A stretch of 40,887 bases of DNA from an uncultured Neglectibacter sp. Lineage in GTDB: Bacteria; Bacillota; Clostridia; Oscillospirales; Acutalibacteraceae. Below the pieces are notes generated by a model. The model saw only the letters and a program-made list of their open reading frames with translations. It was not told the DNA's origin and searched no databases. The translations under genes were made by a program, and so were the position numbers. Position 1 is the stretch's first letter. Each line of letters starts with the position of its first letter. Shown piece by piece: positions 33,064 to 40,887 of the stretch. The stretch lies in NCBI GenBank assembly GCA_904391645.1, contig CAJFMJ010000003.1, positions 1 through 40,887 of the forward strand. The letters run 5' to 3'.

Positions 33064-34081
33064 CTTTCTCTCCCCTTTCTTCCGCACTGGGACAGTCGGG
33101 ATGGAGCAGCCAGCAAGAAGCCACATGGCCCTCGCCCAAAGTGAACTCGGGGGGCTGCTCCTCCTGGCAGATCTTCATGCAATGCTTGCACCGGGCGGCA
33201 AAGCCGCAGCCCTTGGGCGGGGCCAGCAGGTCGGGAGGCGTGCCGGGGATGGACACCAGCCGGTCCTTCTTATCCGCGTCCACAGTGGGCAGGCTCTTCA
33301 ACAGCGCCTGGGTATAGGGATGGGCGTTGCGGTAGAAAATGTCCTCCACCGTGCCGGTTTCCACAATCTTACCGGCATACATCACCGCTACACGGTCGGC
33401 CATGCCGGCCACCACACCCAAGTCATGGGTGATGAGGATAATCGCGGTGTTAGTTTCCTCTTTGATGTCTGCCAGCAAGTCCATAATCTGGGCCTGGATG
33501 GTCACGTCCAAAGCCGTGGTGGGCTCGTCGGCGATGAGCACCTTGGGGTTGCAGGAAAGGGCCATGGCGATCATGGCGCGCTGCCGCATACCGCCGGAGA
33601 ACTCGTGGGGATACTGCTTGGCCCGCTCCTCCGCGTTGGGGATGTTCACCATCTTCAAATACTTGATGGCTTCTTTCTGGGCCTCCGCAGCAGACAGATG
33701 CTGGTGGTGGCGGATGGCCTCCACGATCTGCTTGCCCACGTGCTTGGTGGGGTTCAGGCAGGTCATGGGGTCCTGGAAGATCATGGAAACTTCCTTGCCG
33801 CGCAGCTTCTGCATCTCTTTTTCGCCGGCCTTCACAATGTCATGCTCGCCCAGGTGCACCTCGCCCTGGGGGATACGGGCGGGGGGCATGGGGTTGAGCT
33901 TCATGATAGTCTGGGCAGTAACGCTCTTGCCGCAGCCGGACTCGCCCACGATGGCCAACACTTCGCCCTCGTGCAGCTGGAATGTGACGCCGCGCACGGC
34001 CTTCACTTCGCCGGCGTAGGTGTCAAAGGAAACGTGCAGGTCCTTTACGTCCAGGACCACATTTTTCATATCTTTTGCCAT
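33053..34081 (-). CDS. oppD: Oligopeptide ABC transporter ATP-binding protein OppD
   Basis: First ATPase of the importer, 342 residues. Walker A GESGCGKSV, signature FSGGMRQRAMIAMAL, Walker B KVLIADEPTTALD, H loop ITHDLGVV and a C-terminal Cys cluster (CGFAARCKHCMKIC). The start at 34081 has GAGGAGG upstream, six bases after oppC ends. Substrate range (di- or oligopeptides) is set by OppA and cannot be read here. Confidence 0.95.
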   Translation of the reverse strand: MAKDMKNVVLDVKDLHVSFDTYAGEVKAVRGVTFQLHEGEVLAIVGESGCGKSVTAQTIMKLNPMPPARIPQGEVHLGEHDIVKAGEKEMQKLRGKEVSMIFQDPMTCLNPTKHVGKQIVEAIRHHQHLSAAEAQKEAIKYLKMVNIPNAEERAKQYPHEFSGGMRQRAMIAMALSCNPKVLIADEPTTALDVTIQAQIMDLLADIKEETNTAIILITHDLGVVAGMADRVAVMYAGKIVETGTVEDIFYRNAHPYTQALLKSLPTVDADKKDRLVSIPGTPPDLLAPPKGCGFAARCKHCMKICQEEQPPEFTLGEGHVASCWLLHPDCPSAEERGEKDVD

Positions 34082-34087
34082 GGCGCA

Positions 34088-35041
34088 TTACCTCCTCAAA
34101 CGCGGGTCAAAGGCATCCCGCAAACCGTCGCCCAACAGGTTAAACGAAAGCATGGTCAGGCTGATGGCGATAGCCGGGATCCAAAGCCGGTGGGGATACA
34201 GCTGGAACACGCTGGCGCCTTCCTGGGCCAACATACCCCAGGAGGGGTTGGGCACCGGCACACCCAAGCCAATGTAAGAGAGGAACGCCTCGGTGAAGAT
34301 GGCGCTGGGCACTGCCAGGGTCACATTGATGATAACAACGGAAAGGGTGTTGGGCAGCAGGTGCTTGCCGATGATCCGGCGGGCGCCGGCACCCATGGCC
34401 TCGGCGGCCACAACGAACTCCTGGTTCTTCAAGGACAGGCTCTGGCCACGAACCAGACGGGCCATGCCGGTCCAGCCGGTGGTGGCATAGGCGATAACCA
34501 TGGTGAACACGCCCTGGGGCAGCACCATCATCAGCAGCACCATGATGATCATAAAGGGGATGCCGTTGATGACTTCCACAATACGCATCATCACGTTGTC
34601 CACGGTGCCGCCGAAGTAACCGGAGATGCCGCCGTAGATCATGCCGATGACCAGGTTCACCGCCACAGCGGCAAAGGCGATCATCAGGGACACACGGCCG
34701 CCCTCAAAGGTACGCACCAGCAGGTCGCGGCCCAGGTTGTCGGTGCCGAACACGTGGACCAGGTTCTGGCCCTCGTAGCGGCTGTCCACACACTGGAACA
34801 TAAAGCCCTTGTTGCCGCAGGACAAATGCTGCTCGCGGCTGTCAAAGGGGGTGAAAAACGGGATCAAAATACAGGAAAGGATCAGCAGCAGAATGATGCA
34901 CAGGCACACCATGGCCACGGGGTTGCGGCGCAAACGGCCCAAGGCGTCCTGCCAATAGGTCACGCTGGGGCGGGCAATCCCTTCCCGTTTTTCCGGGTCG
35001 GAGCCAACCCATGTAAAACGGTTTTTCTCAATTTTTTCCAT
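34088..35041 (-). CDS. oppC: Oligopeptide ABC transporter permease OppC
   Basis: Inner-membrane permease of 317 residues with an N-terminal cytoplasmic stretch of about 40 residues, a first membrane segment at about 43-65 (MVCLCIILLLILSCILIPFF), and the EAA loop VVAAEAMGAGARRIIGKHLLP. Start at 35041 with GGAGGAGG upstream; oppB ends four bases earlier. Confidence 0.95.
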   Translation of the reverse strand: MEKIEKNRFTWVGSDPEKREGIARPSVTYWQDALGRLRRNPVAMVCLCIILLLILSCILIPFFTPFDSREQHLSCGNKGFMFQCVDSRYEGQNLVHVFGTDNLGRDLLVRTFEGGRVSLMIAFAAVAVNLVIGMIYGGISGYFGGTVDNVMMRIVEVINGIPFMIIMVLLMMVLPQGVFTMVIAYATTGWTGMARLVRGQSLSLKNQEFVVAAEAMGAGARRIIGKHLLPNTLSVVIINVTLAVPSAIFTEAFLSYIGLGVPVPNPSWGMLAQEGASVFQLYPHRLWIPAIAISLTMLSFNLLGDGLRDAFDPRLRR

Positions 35042-35045
35042 AGGT

Positions 35046-35984
35046 TCAGCCCTCCTCCAGTTTTACTCTCGGGTCGATGATGCCGTACACCAAGTCCACA
35101 ACCAGGTTGGCGAAGATCAGGAAAGCGCCGTAGAAGATGGTGGTGCCGGAAATCATGGTGTAGTCCCGGTTCTGGATGCTCAGCACAAAGTAACGGCCCA
35201 TGCCGGGGATGGAAAAGATGTTCTCCACCACGAAGCCGCCGGTGAGGACGCCGGCCGCGATGGGGCCCAAAACGGTGACCACCGGGGTGATGGCGTTGCG
35301 CAGCGCGTGCTTCCAGATGATGGCGGGCTGGGAAAGGCCCTTGGCCCGGGCAGTCTTGATGTAATCCTGGCCCATCACGTCCAGCATGGAGGTGCGGGTC
35401 AAACGGGAGATCTGCGCCAAAGAGCCAAAGCCCAAGGCAAACACGGGCAGGATCTTGGAATTCCAGCCGTCCCAGCCAGTGGTGGCGAATATGGGGTGCC
35501 CCAGTGCCATGGTCACTTTCATGGCCAGGAAATACTGGAGGATGGAAGCCACAATAAAGCTGGGAACCGAAACGCCCACCAGAGCGATGAGCATACAAAC
35601 GGTGTCGATGGGGGTGCCGCGCTTGATAGCGGCCACAGTGCCCAACACCACGCCCATGATAAAGGCAAACAGGATGGCCCGGATGCCCACGTCAAAGGAA
35701 ACCACAAAGCTTTCGGCGATCACAGTGGTAACCTCACGGTTATTCTGCAAAGAGACACCCAAATCTCCGTGGAGGCAGTTGCCGATATAGATGAAATACT
35801 GCTGCCAAATGGGCTTGTCCAAGCCATACTTGGCGTAAAGAGCCTGCAAGATGGCTTCGGGAAGGTCTTTTTCACCCGTGAAGGGTTTGCCCGGCAGAAG
35901 CTGCTGCATGAAAAAAGTCAGCGAAACCAGCACAAACAGCGTCACCACGCCATAGGCGATCCGCTTGAGAAAATACTTAGCCAT
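35046..35984 (-). CDS. oppB: Oligopeptide ABC transporter permease OppB
   Basis: Permease of 312 residues. The N-terminus MAKYFLKRIAYGVVTLFVLV is the family's first membrane segment. GDLGVSLQNNREVTTVI and the EAA loop IKTARAKGLSQPAIIWKHAL are present. The start at 35984 has AAAGGAGG upstream; a longer frame adds 20 residues without family likeness. About 200 bases with two hairpins separate it from oppA. Confidence 0.94.
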   Translation of the reverse strand: MAKYFLKRIAYGVVTLFVLVSLTFFMQQLLPGKPFTGEKDLPEAILQALYAKYGLDKPIWQQYFIYIGNCLHGDLGVSLQNNREVTTVIAESFVVSFDVGIRAILFAFIMGVVLGTVAAIKRGTPIDTVCMLIALVGVSVPSFIVASILQYFLAMKVTMALGHPIFATTGWDGWNSKILPVFALGFGSLAQISRLTRTSMLDVMGQDYIKTARAKGLSQPAIIWKHALRNAITPVVTVLGPIAAGVLTGGFVVENIFSIPGMGRYFVLSIQNRDYTMISGTTIFYGAFLIFANLVVDLVYGIIDPRVKLEEG

Positions 35985-36054
35985 GCCGCAAGTTTCCTCC
36001 TTTCCTAATCTAAATTCTGCTGCTTCTCTCTCATCCATCCCCACCGGCGCACAA

Positions 36055-36149
36055 AGGGCCCGCCTCCGGGCCCTAGCGCGTCCGATATAAGGACCTGTAA
36101 AATACCGCAGGGCGAGGACACCAAAGCGCCCTCGCCTGCTTATGCGGTA
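36055..36149 (-). other. Two consecutive hairpins between oppA and oppB
   Basis: First in the transcript: TACCGCA/TGCGGTA (36103-36109, 36143-36149) enclosing GGCGAGG/CCTCGCC. Then AGGGCCCG/CGGGCCCT (36055-36074) with a four-base loop. Neither has a long T-run. Such stems between a binding-protein gene and its permease genes commonly give partial termination or protect the upstream mRNA, so oppA is made in excess (inference). Confidence 0.7.
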
Positions 36150-36183
36150 AAGACTTTATAGAGTATTCGTTCTTTTCAAAAAC

Positions 36184-37944
36184 TTACTCGGCAAGAGTGG
36201 CATACCAGAAGGTGGTCTGGTTGGCGGTGATGATAGCACCGTCGATGATCTTGTCGGTGTTGTAGGAGTAGTTGGGGCACTGCCAGTACAGCGGGATGAT
36301 GGGCATCTCTTCAGCCAGGATCTCCTCGCACTGGAACAGGATCTCCTGACGGGCAACTTCATCAGCCTCGGCAGTGGCCTGAGCGATCAGTTCGTCATAC
36401 TCGGCGCTGCTCCAGTTGGTGTCGTTGTTGCCACCGCCGGTCAGCCACAGATCCAGGAAGGTCATGGGATCGTTGTAGTCAGGGGACCAGCCGCCCAGGG
36501 ACATACAATAGTTGCCGGCATTCCGGTCAGCGGAAACCTGAGCGCTCTGCTTGGAGTTGACGGAGATGTTCTCGATGCCCAGGTTCTGCCGCCACTGTTC
36601 CTGCAGGAAGGTGGCGCAGTTGCGGCGCAGGGAGTCGTCAGAGCAGTCGATGGAAAGGGTAATTTCGTCTACGGTGCAGCCCAGTTCGGAGAGGGCGGCA
36701 TCCAGGTATTCCTTCGCCTTGTCCAGATCTGCGGTAGCGGGATACATCTCACCCTTTTCGGCCAACAGAGCTTCCTGGAAGGAACTATCGTTGGCGCCCA
36801 TGGTGGCGGGAGGTACCAGGCTGGTCATGGGCTGGTTGTCGTTCTGATACACAGCGGAAATCAGAGCGGTACGGTCCACGGAATAGGCCAGGGCCAGACG
36901 CAGGTTCTGGTTGGACAGGTAGGGATCGTTCACGTTAGCGAACAGGTAGTAAGAGGAACGGGCGGGCTTGACGCCAACTTCGAAGCCGGCGTTCTCAGCC
37001 TGGAGTACAGTTTCGCCGCTGTCCAGGTCGGTGTAGTCGATCTCGCGGGACAGGTAGGAGTTCAGGCCGGCCTGGCTGTCGGAGATGATCTTGTAAACCA
37101 CCTTATCGGGACCCACAGCGTCAGCGTTCCAGTAATCTTCGCGCTTCTCGAAGGTGATGGAGCTGTTGTGCTCCCAACCGGTGATGTTGTACATACCGTT
37201 GGTGCAGAAGTACTCCACTTCGGTGGCGTACTTGTCAGCGCCCACTTCGTTGTAGAACTTCTCATTGATGGGGCACATGATGGGGAAGGCAAACAGGTCG
37301 CCTGCATAGGGCAGGGGGTTGACCAGCTTGGCTTCCAAGGTGTACTCGTCGATAACCTTCACGCCAACATCTTCCCAAGTGACTTCGGCGGGGATCTCCT
37401 TATCGGGGTTGGCTTCCACCCAAGCGTCGGGTTTAAAGACGTAGCTTTCATAGTTGAAGTAGGCCTCGGCGTTCTCCAGCATATACAGGATGTAGCCGTA
37501 GGAGGCGGCAACTTCGGGGTTCAGGGCCTGCTTCCAGGCAAACTCAAAGTCGGTGGCCACCACGGGGTCGCCGTTGGACCAAACAGCGTCTTCCCGCAGG
37601 TGGAAGGTGTAGGTCAGGCCATCCTCGGAGATGTCGACGCTCTCAGCAGCTGCAGGCTGGGGTATGTCGTTCTCGTCGTCCCGGTACAGACATTCAATCA
37701 TAGCCCGCATGGGAGTAAAGTCGTAGGCATAGGTGGCCAGCAAGCTGTTCAAGCTGGTGGGCTCCATGGTGGAACGCATATTCAGCGTGCCGCCGGAGGG
37801 GCCAGTGGCAGTGTCGCCGGTTTCAGCGCTGGAGCTGTTGCTGCCGGAACTGTTACTAGAACCGGAGTCATTGCCGCAAGCAGCCAGGGTGGTGCACAGC
37901 AGAGCCAGTGCCAAAACCACAGCCAAGATCTTACGTAACTTCAT
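36184..37944 (-). CDS. oppA: Oligopeptide ABC transporter substrate-binding lipoprotein
   Basis: Extracellular peptide-binding protein, 586 residues. Signal peptide with lipobox LAAC (Cys23), then a Ser/Gly/Asn-rich linker, then the family-5 binding fold: ALAYSVDRTALISAV, YTFHLREDAVWSNGDPV and SLGGWSPDYNDPMTFLDLW are typical. Its codon use is slightly less GC-biased than the neighbours, as often seen in highly expressed genes. First gene of the operon, behind its own promoter and a 5' stem-loop. Confidence 0.95.
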   Translation of the reverse strand: MKLRKILAVVLALALLCTTLAACGNDSGSSNSSGSNSSSAETGDTATGPSGGTLNMRSTMEPTSLNSLLATYAYDFTPMRAMIECLYRDDENDIPQPAAAESVDISEDGLTYTFHLREDAVWSNGDPVVATDFEFAWKQALNPEVAASYGYILYMLENAEAYFNYESYVFKPDAWVEANPDKEIPAEVTWEDVGVKVIDEYTLEAKLVNPLPYAGDLFAFPIMCPINEKFYNEVGADKYATEVEYFCTNGMYNITGWEHNSSITFEKREDYWNADAVGPDKVVYKIISDSQAGLNSYLSREIDYTDLDSGETVLQAENAGFEVGVKPARSSYYLFANVNDPYLSNQNLRLALAYSVDRTALISAVYQNDNQPMTSLVPPATMGANDSSFQEALLAEKGEMYPATADLDKAKEYLDAALSELGCTVDEITLSIDCSDDSLRRNCATFLQEQWRQNLGIENISVNSKQSAQVSADRNAGNYCMSLGGWSPDYNDPMTFLDLWLTGGGNNDTNWSSAEYDELIAQATAEADEVARQEILFQCEEILAEEMPIIPLYWQCPNYSYNTDKIIDGAIITANQTTFWYATLAE

Positions 37945-37991
37945 TCTTAATTCCCCCTAAATTCTCTATGGATAGAGTAAGAGTATAAAAG

Positions 37992-38030
37992 CGTGAGTCG
38001 CTGTAACAACCTCGTCACCATCGACTCACG
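37992..38030 (-). other. 5' stem-loop of the oppA transcript
   Basis: Perfect 9-bp stem CGTGAGTCG/CGACTCACG with a 21-base loop, starting about three bases from the predicted transcript 5' end. A stem at the very 5' end is a known way of slowing RNA decay; a regulatory role is possible. Confidence 0.65.
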
Positions 38031-38038
38031 TTACTGTA

Positions 38039-38067
38039 ATGATACACCAGATTAAAGCATTTTGCAA
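38039..38067 (-). promoter_or_regulatory. Promoter of the opp operon
   Basis: Minus strand: TTGCAA (38067-38062), 17-base spacer, TATCAT (38044-38039). It lies in an AT-rich stretch of the 487-base gap to yihY; 38070-38340 shows nothing else I can name. Confidence 0.75.
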
Positions 38068-38345
38068 CTACTGAAACAGAAAAATGCAAATTTCTATTTT
38101 CCCCATTTTTAGTCTTTTTGACTGAATTTTATCAAAGGTTACAGCTTTCTAGCGAAGATATCTCAGACTTGTAACCGGTTTTCTCCTGTTTTCACTCCGG
38201 TTTTCTCGGCATTTTCCGAGCGTTTTCACTAAATCCATGCCACACGTACACCTGTCCATAAATATCATTTTTGCATTTTTTGACCTTTGGCTATTGCGCA
38301 GGGGGAAAGAGCCTTGGAATTTCCCTGGTAAAAAACCCCTTCCTG

Positions 38346-38354
38346 TGGTATACT
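38346..38354 (+). promoter_or_regulatory. Extended -10 promoter of the yihY operon
   Basis: TGG followed by TATACT (38349-38354), about 78 bases before the yihY ATG. The -35 region is poor. Confidence 0.5.
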
Positions 38355-38431
38355 ATATTTTAAAATCTCTGCCGCACTTCTGCAACGCGGCCCCACGCAA
38401 GTTGCCCCGTCCCCTTCAAGGAGGGTTGCCC

Positions 38432-39337
38432 ATGAAGCTTTTCAAAAAGCATTTTACCTGGTTTATGGACCGCATCGATCAGGACAGGCTGGACTCCACC
38501 GCGGCCCACGGGGCCTTTTTCCTGCTGATCTCCTTCCTGCCCTTTGTGGCCTTTTTGCTCACCCTCATGCAGCAGATCCACTTTGGCAACGGGGTCACCT
38601 TGATTGAGCGGGCCTTGGAGATCTTCCCCGACAGCGTGGCTGCCTATTTGGCGTCCCTGCTGCCGGACCCCTTCCACTCCAGCGGGGTGATGCCCGTGGC
38701 GGTGATCGCCGCTGTGTGGTCCTCCTCCATGGGGATGCTGGCCATCATCAAGGGGCTGGACCAGATTTTCCAAGTCCAGGAAACCCGGGGCTATGTGCGG
38801 CTGCGGATCATGGCAGTGGTGTATGTCATCCTCTTTGCCGCGGTGCTGATTGTGGCCGCAGCGCTGCTGGTGTTCGGCACCGCCATCTACCGGCTGCTCA
38901 CAGCCCACGTGTCGGCTTTCACCGCCAACATCCTCTTGCATTTTAAATCCGTAGCAGGCTTTGTACTGCTTTTTTCCTTCTTCACCCTGCTGTACACCGG
39001 CGTGCCCCGGCGGCGGGTGAAATTCACCCACAACCTGGCGGGGGCAGCGTTCTCTGCGGCAGGTTGGGTGGTGTTCTCCACGTTCTTCTCCATCTTTGTG
39101 GAAAACTTCTCCGACTTCTCCATCTACGGCAGCCTGGCCACCCTGGTCATTTTGATGTTCTGGCTTTTCTTTTGTATGTACATCATGTTCCTGGGGGCAG
39201 AGGTGAGTATGTGGCTGGAAACCAGCTCCATTTTGATGGACGTGAAAAACCTGCGGAAAAAACGGAAACGGCGCCGCCTGCGGAAAAAACAGCAGCGCCT
39301 TTTGAAGAAACCTTCGAAAACCTCGAAAAAGGAGTGA
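38432..39337 (+). CDS. YihY/virulence factor BrkB family membrane protein
   Basis: Integral membrane protein of 301 residues, function unsettled for the family. Membrane segments at about 28-48 (FFLLISFLPFVAFLLTLM), 90-110, 130-155 (VVYVILFAAVLIVAAALLVF), 175-195, 210-230 and 240-265. Family motifs SSMGMLAIIKGLDQIF and IYGSLATLVILMFWLF are present. The last ~35 residues are almost all Lys/Arg, suggesting a cytoplasmic nucleic-acid- or membrane-contacting tail. Start at 38432 behind AAGGAGG. It is followed after five bases by the sigma-like/GerMN gene, whose ribosome site lies inside the tail-coding part. Confidence 0.87.
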   Translation: MKLFKKHFTWFMDRIDQDRLDSTAAHGAFFLLISFLPFVAFLLTLMQQIHFGNGVTLIERALEIFPDSVAAYLASLLPDPFHSSGVMPVAVIAAVWSSSMGMLAIIKGLDQIFQVQETRGYVRLRIMAVVYVILFAAVLIVAAALLVFGTAIYRLLTAHVSAFTANILLHFKSVAGFVLLFSFFTLLYTGVPRRRVKFTHNLAGAAFSAAGWVVFSTFFSIFVENFSDFSIYGSLATLVILMFWLFFCMYIMFLGAEVSMWLETSSILMDVKNLRKKRKRRRLRKKQQRLLKKPSKTSKKE

Positions 39338-39342
39338 AGCGT

Positions 39343-40548
39343 ATGGCTTCTTTCACACCGGATCTGGAACGGCTCCAAGAGCTGTATGAACAATATGGGG
39401 CAGACCTGTTCGCCCTGTGCTACTTACAAGGGGGCCGGCCCGCCCCCACCCTGGACCTGATGGCGGCCGCCCTGTGCGACATGGCGGCAAGCCCCAAGCT
39501 TTGGAAACTTGCCACCTCTTCCCGGGAGGGCTTTTTGCGGGTAGGGTACTTAAACTGCGTAGACGCCTCCCTGCGGCGGCCCAAGCGCCGGAAAAAGAAA
39601 AAAGGCGCCCCTCTGGAAGACGCCCCCCGGGCGGTGCTGCCCTTCTCCATGACCGACCCCCTGCGGCAGATCTTAAAGCTGCGGCTCCACCTCAGCGCGG
39701 CGCTGTTCTGCCGGGAGCGGCTGGGGCTCTCCCCCCAAGAGGCGGGGACGCTTTTGGGCACCTCCCCGGCCCGGGCAAACCGCCTGGCAGACACCGCCCT
39801 GAAGAAAGCAGGCATCACCCAGGTTCAGGCCCGGGCCAATTTGGAGTCCCTGGCCCCTGGGGCGGACAACCTTCAAAAGGTCTGGCAGGAGTTCCTCTCC
39901 CAGCAGGGCCAGGGGGGCTTTGCCGCCCGGCAGCGGTTCCGCCGCTTCCGCCGGGCCATGGACAGCGCGGTGATCTACATAGCGGTAGGGGTGGTGGCGC
40001 TGTGCGTGGTGGCCTTCTTGGGGGTGGAGCAGGGCTGGTTTGGCCAAAGCTACCTGCCCTCTCAGGAGATTGAGGGCACCAGCTCCACTGCCGACGTCCC
40101 CCAGTGGGTGGGGGACATCTCCGTGTTTGTCCCCGAGGGGGAGGGCTTTGTGGAGTACACCGTCCACAAGACCCCCGGCGACCCGGAACAGGTCCTGCGG
40201 CAGATGGTGCTGCTGGGAGGCGCCCCCGCCGGCACCACCCTGCTCTCCTGGGACTATAACACCGGCGGGGTGGAGTCCAGCGACGGCAGCACCGCCACCA
40301 TCACCCTGGGGGAGGAGGCTACCCTCACCGTGGAGCTTTCCAAAGACGCGCTGTCCCTCTCCGGGGAAGAGGGGGTGGCCATGCTGCGGGCCATGGTGGC
40401 CACCTTCACCGCCTATCAAAAGGACGTGGACACCCTGTCCATCCGCTGCGAGGGCCAGGAGCTCACCGTGGAAGGCCACACCGCCCAGGACTTCCTGGGC
40501 CAGGGCCTGAACATCACCCGCACCGCGGAAACCGATTACCGGGAATGA
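39343..40548 (+). CDS. ECF-sigma-like domain fused through a membrane helix to a GerMN-like domain
   Basis: 401 residues, not a recognised family as a whole. Residues ~8-85 resemble ECF sigma region 2: LQELYEQYGADLFALCYL at the start and FLRVGYLNCVDASLRR at the end, followed by a basic run (KRRKKKK). Residues ~110-158 resemble region 4 with a helix-turn-helix (LGLSPQEAGTLLGTSPARAN). A basic stretch (198-205) leads into one membrane helix at 209-227. The outside part (about 255-375) resembles a GerMN domain (LLGGAPAGTTLLSWDY, ELSKDALSL). Start at 39343 with AAGGAG upstream. The region-2 motif that contacts core polymerase is degenerate (TLDLMAAALCDM), so it may be a DNA-binding relic rather than an active sigma factor. 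Confidence 0.65.
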   Translation: MASFTPDLERLQELYEQYGADLFALCYLQGGRPAPTLDLMAAALCDMAASPKLWKLATSSREGFLRVGYLNCVDASLRRPKRRKKKKGAPLEDAPRAVLPFSMTDPLRQILKLRLHLSAALFCRERLGLSPQEAGTLLGTSPARANRLADTALKKAGITQVQARANLESLAPGADNLQKVWQEFLSQQGQGGFAARQRFRRFRRAMDSAVIYIAVGVVALCVVAFLGVEQGWFGQSYLPSQEIEGTSSTADVPQWVGDISVFVPEGEGFVEYTVHKTPGDPEQVLRQMVLLGGAPAGTTLLSWDYNTGGVESSDGSTATITLGEEATLTVELSKDALSLSGEEGVAMLRAMVATFTAYQKDVDTLSIRCEGQELTVEGHTAQDFLGQGLNITRTAETDYRE

Positions 40549-40572
40549 GGCAGGGCCAGAAAGGAAACCGCT

Positions 40573-40887
40573 ATGAAACAGAAAAAACTGCTGGTCATCG
40601 ACGGCCAGGGGGGACGCATGGGCGCCGCCCTGGTGAGCCAGTGCAAAGCCGCCGGGCTGGACGCCCAGGTGATCGCCGTGGGTGCCAACTCTGCGGCCAC
40701 CACCGCCATGCTGAAGGCCGGTGCTGACGCCGCCGCCACAGGGGAGAACCCGGTGATCGTCAACAGCCAGGACGCGGACGTGATCCTGGGGCCCATGGGC
40801 ATCCTCACCGCCAACGCCCTGTGGGGGGAGATCACCCCGGCCATGGCGGCAGCGGTCAGCGAAAGCCGCGCCCAAAAAGTGCTTATC
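40573..40887 (+). CDS. DUF3842 family protein (C-terminus beyond window)
   Basis: 105 codons visible. VIDGQGGRMGAALVSQ is a Rossmann-like Gly-rich opening, and AMLKAGADAAATGENPVIVN and GPMGILTANALWGEITP fit the small DUF3842 family, whose function is unknown. AAAGGA lies upstream of the ATG. It follows the sigma-like/GerMN gene by 24 bases, so is probably co-transcribed. Cut by the window edge, not broken. Confidence 0.8.
   Translation, partial: MKQKKLLVIDGQGGRMGAALVSQCKAAGLDAQVIAVGANSAATTAMLKAGADAAATGENPVIVNSQDADVILGPMGILTANALWGEITPAMAAAVSESRAQKVLI

Overview
This GC-rich window reads as chromosome from a Firmicute of the class Clostridia, most likely Oscillospiraceae/Ruminococcaceae. That placement is inferred from the FabK-type fatty-acid operon, a T-box riboswitch, strong AGGAGG ribosome sites, a Firmicute-type SOS box and the PotABCD and OppABCDF architecture. 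I see no rRNA, tRNA, transposase, phage gene or CRISPR array. Most of it is housekeeping sequence. The unusual content lies in the intergenic spaces and in one fusion gene near the right end.

Layout. 1-1137 (-): a 23S rRNA uridine methyltransferase cut by the left edge. 1250-10163 (-): a complete type II fatty-acid operon, fabH-fabK-fabD-fabG-fabF-accB-fabZ-accC-accD-accA, lacking acpP. It is driven by a strong promoter whose -35 box lies in the loop of the upstream gene's terminator. 10342-11810 (-): rsmE and a FabG-like reductase. 12031-17555 (+): a predicted lipoprotein, a response regulator, its histidine kinase, a DUF1385 membrane protein and prmC. 17979-22005 (-): potABCD polyamine importer behind a near-consensus promoter and a 27-bp palindrome. 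22205-24012 (-): recA-recX with an SOS box. 24192-25953 (+): an ABC-F protein behind a leader with a three-codon reading frame and a terminator/antiterminator pair. 26192-27466 (-): an M28 peptidase with its own promoter and a leader terminator. 27833-30260 (-): cysE-cysS under a Cys T-box. 30619-31797 (-): a PRPP-synthetase-like enzyme. 32089-37944 (-): oppABCDF. 38432-40887 (+): a YihY protein, a protein combining an ECF-sigma-like cytoplasmic part with an extracytoplasmic GerMN-like domain, and a DUF3842 protein cut by the right edge.

Two things deserve most attention. First, a family of small hairpin modules recurs at five gene junctions between 14.1 and 30.6 kb, including spacers inside two apparent operons. 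Its members keep two interleaved complementary segments although the bases change, which suggests selection on a fold (compact pseudoknot or switching hairpins) or a mobile hairpin element. Second, the gene at 39343-40548 looks like a membrane-tethered sigma-factor-like protein with an external sensor domain, an arrangement I do not recognise as described.

How the genes work together: the acc/fab genes make malonyl-CoA and elongate acyl chains; cysE and cysS are jointly controlled by cysteine-tRNA charging; pot and opp import polyamines and peptides; recA/recX serve recombination and SOS; the ABC-F leader suggests induction by ribosome stalling.
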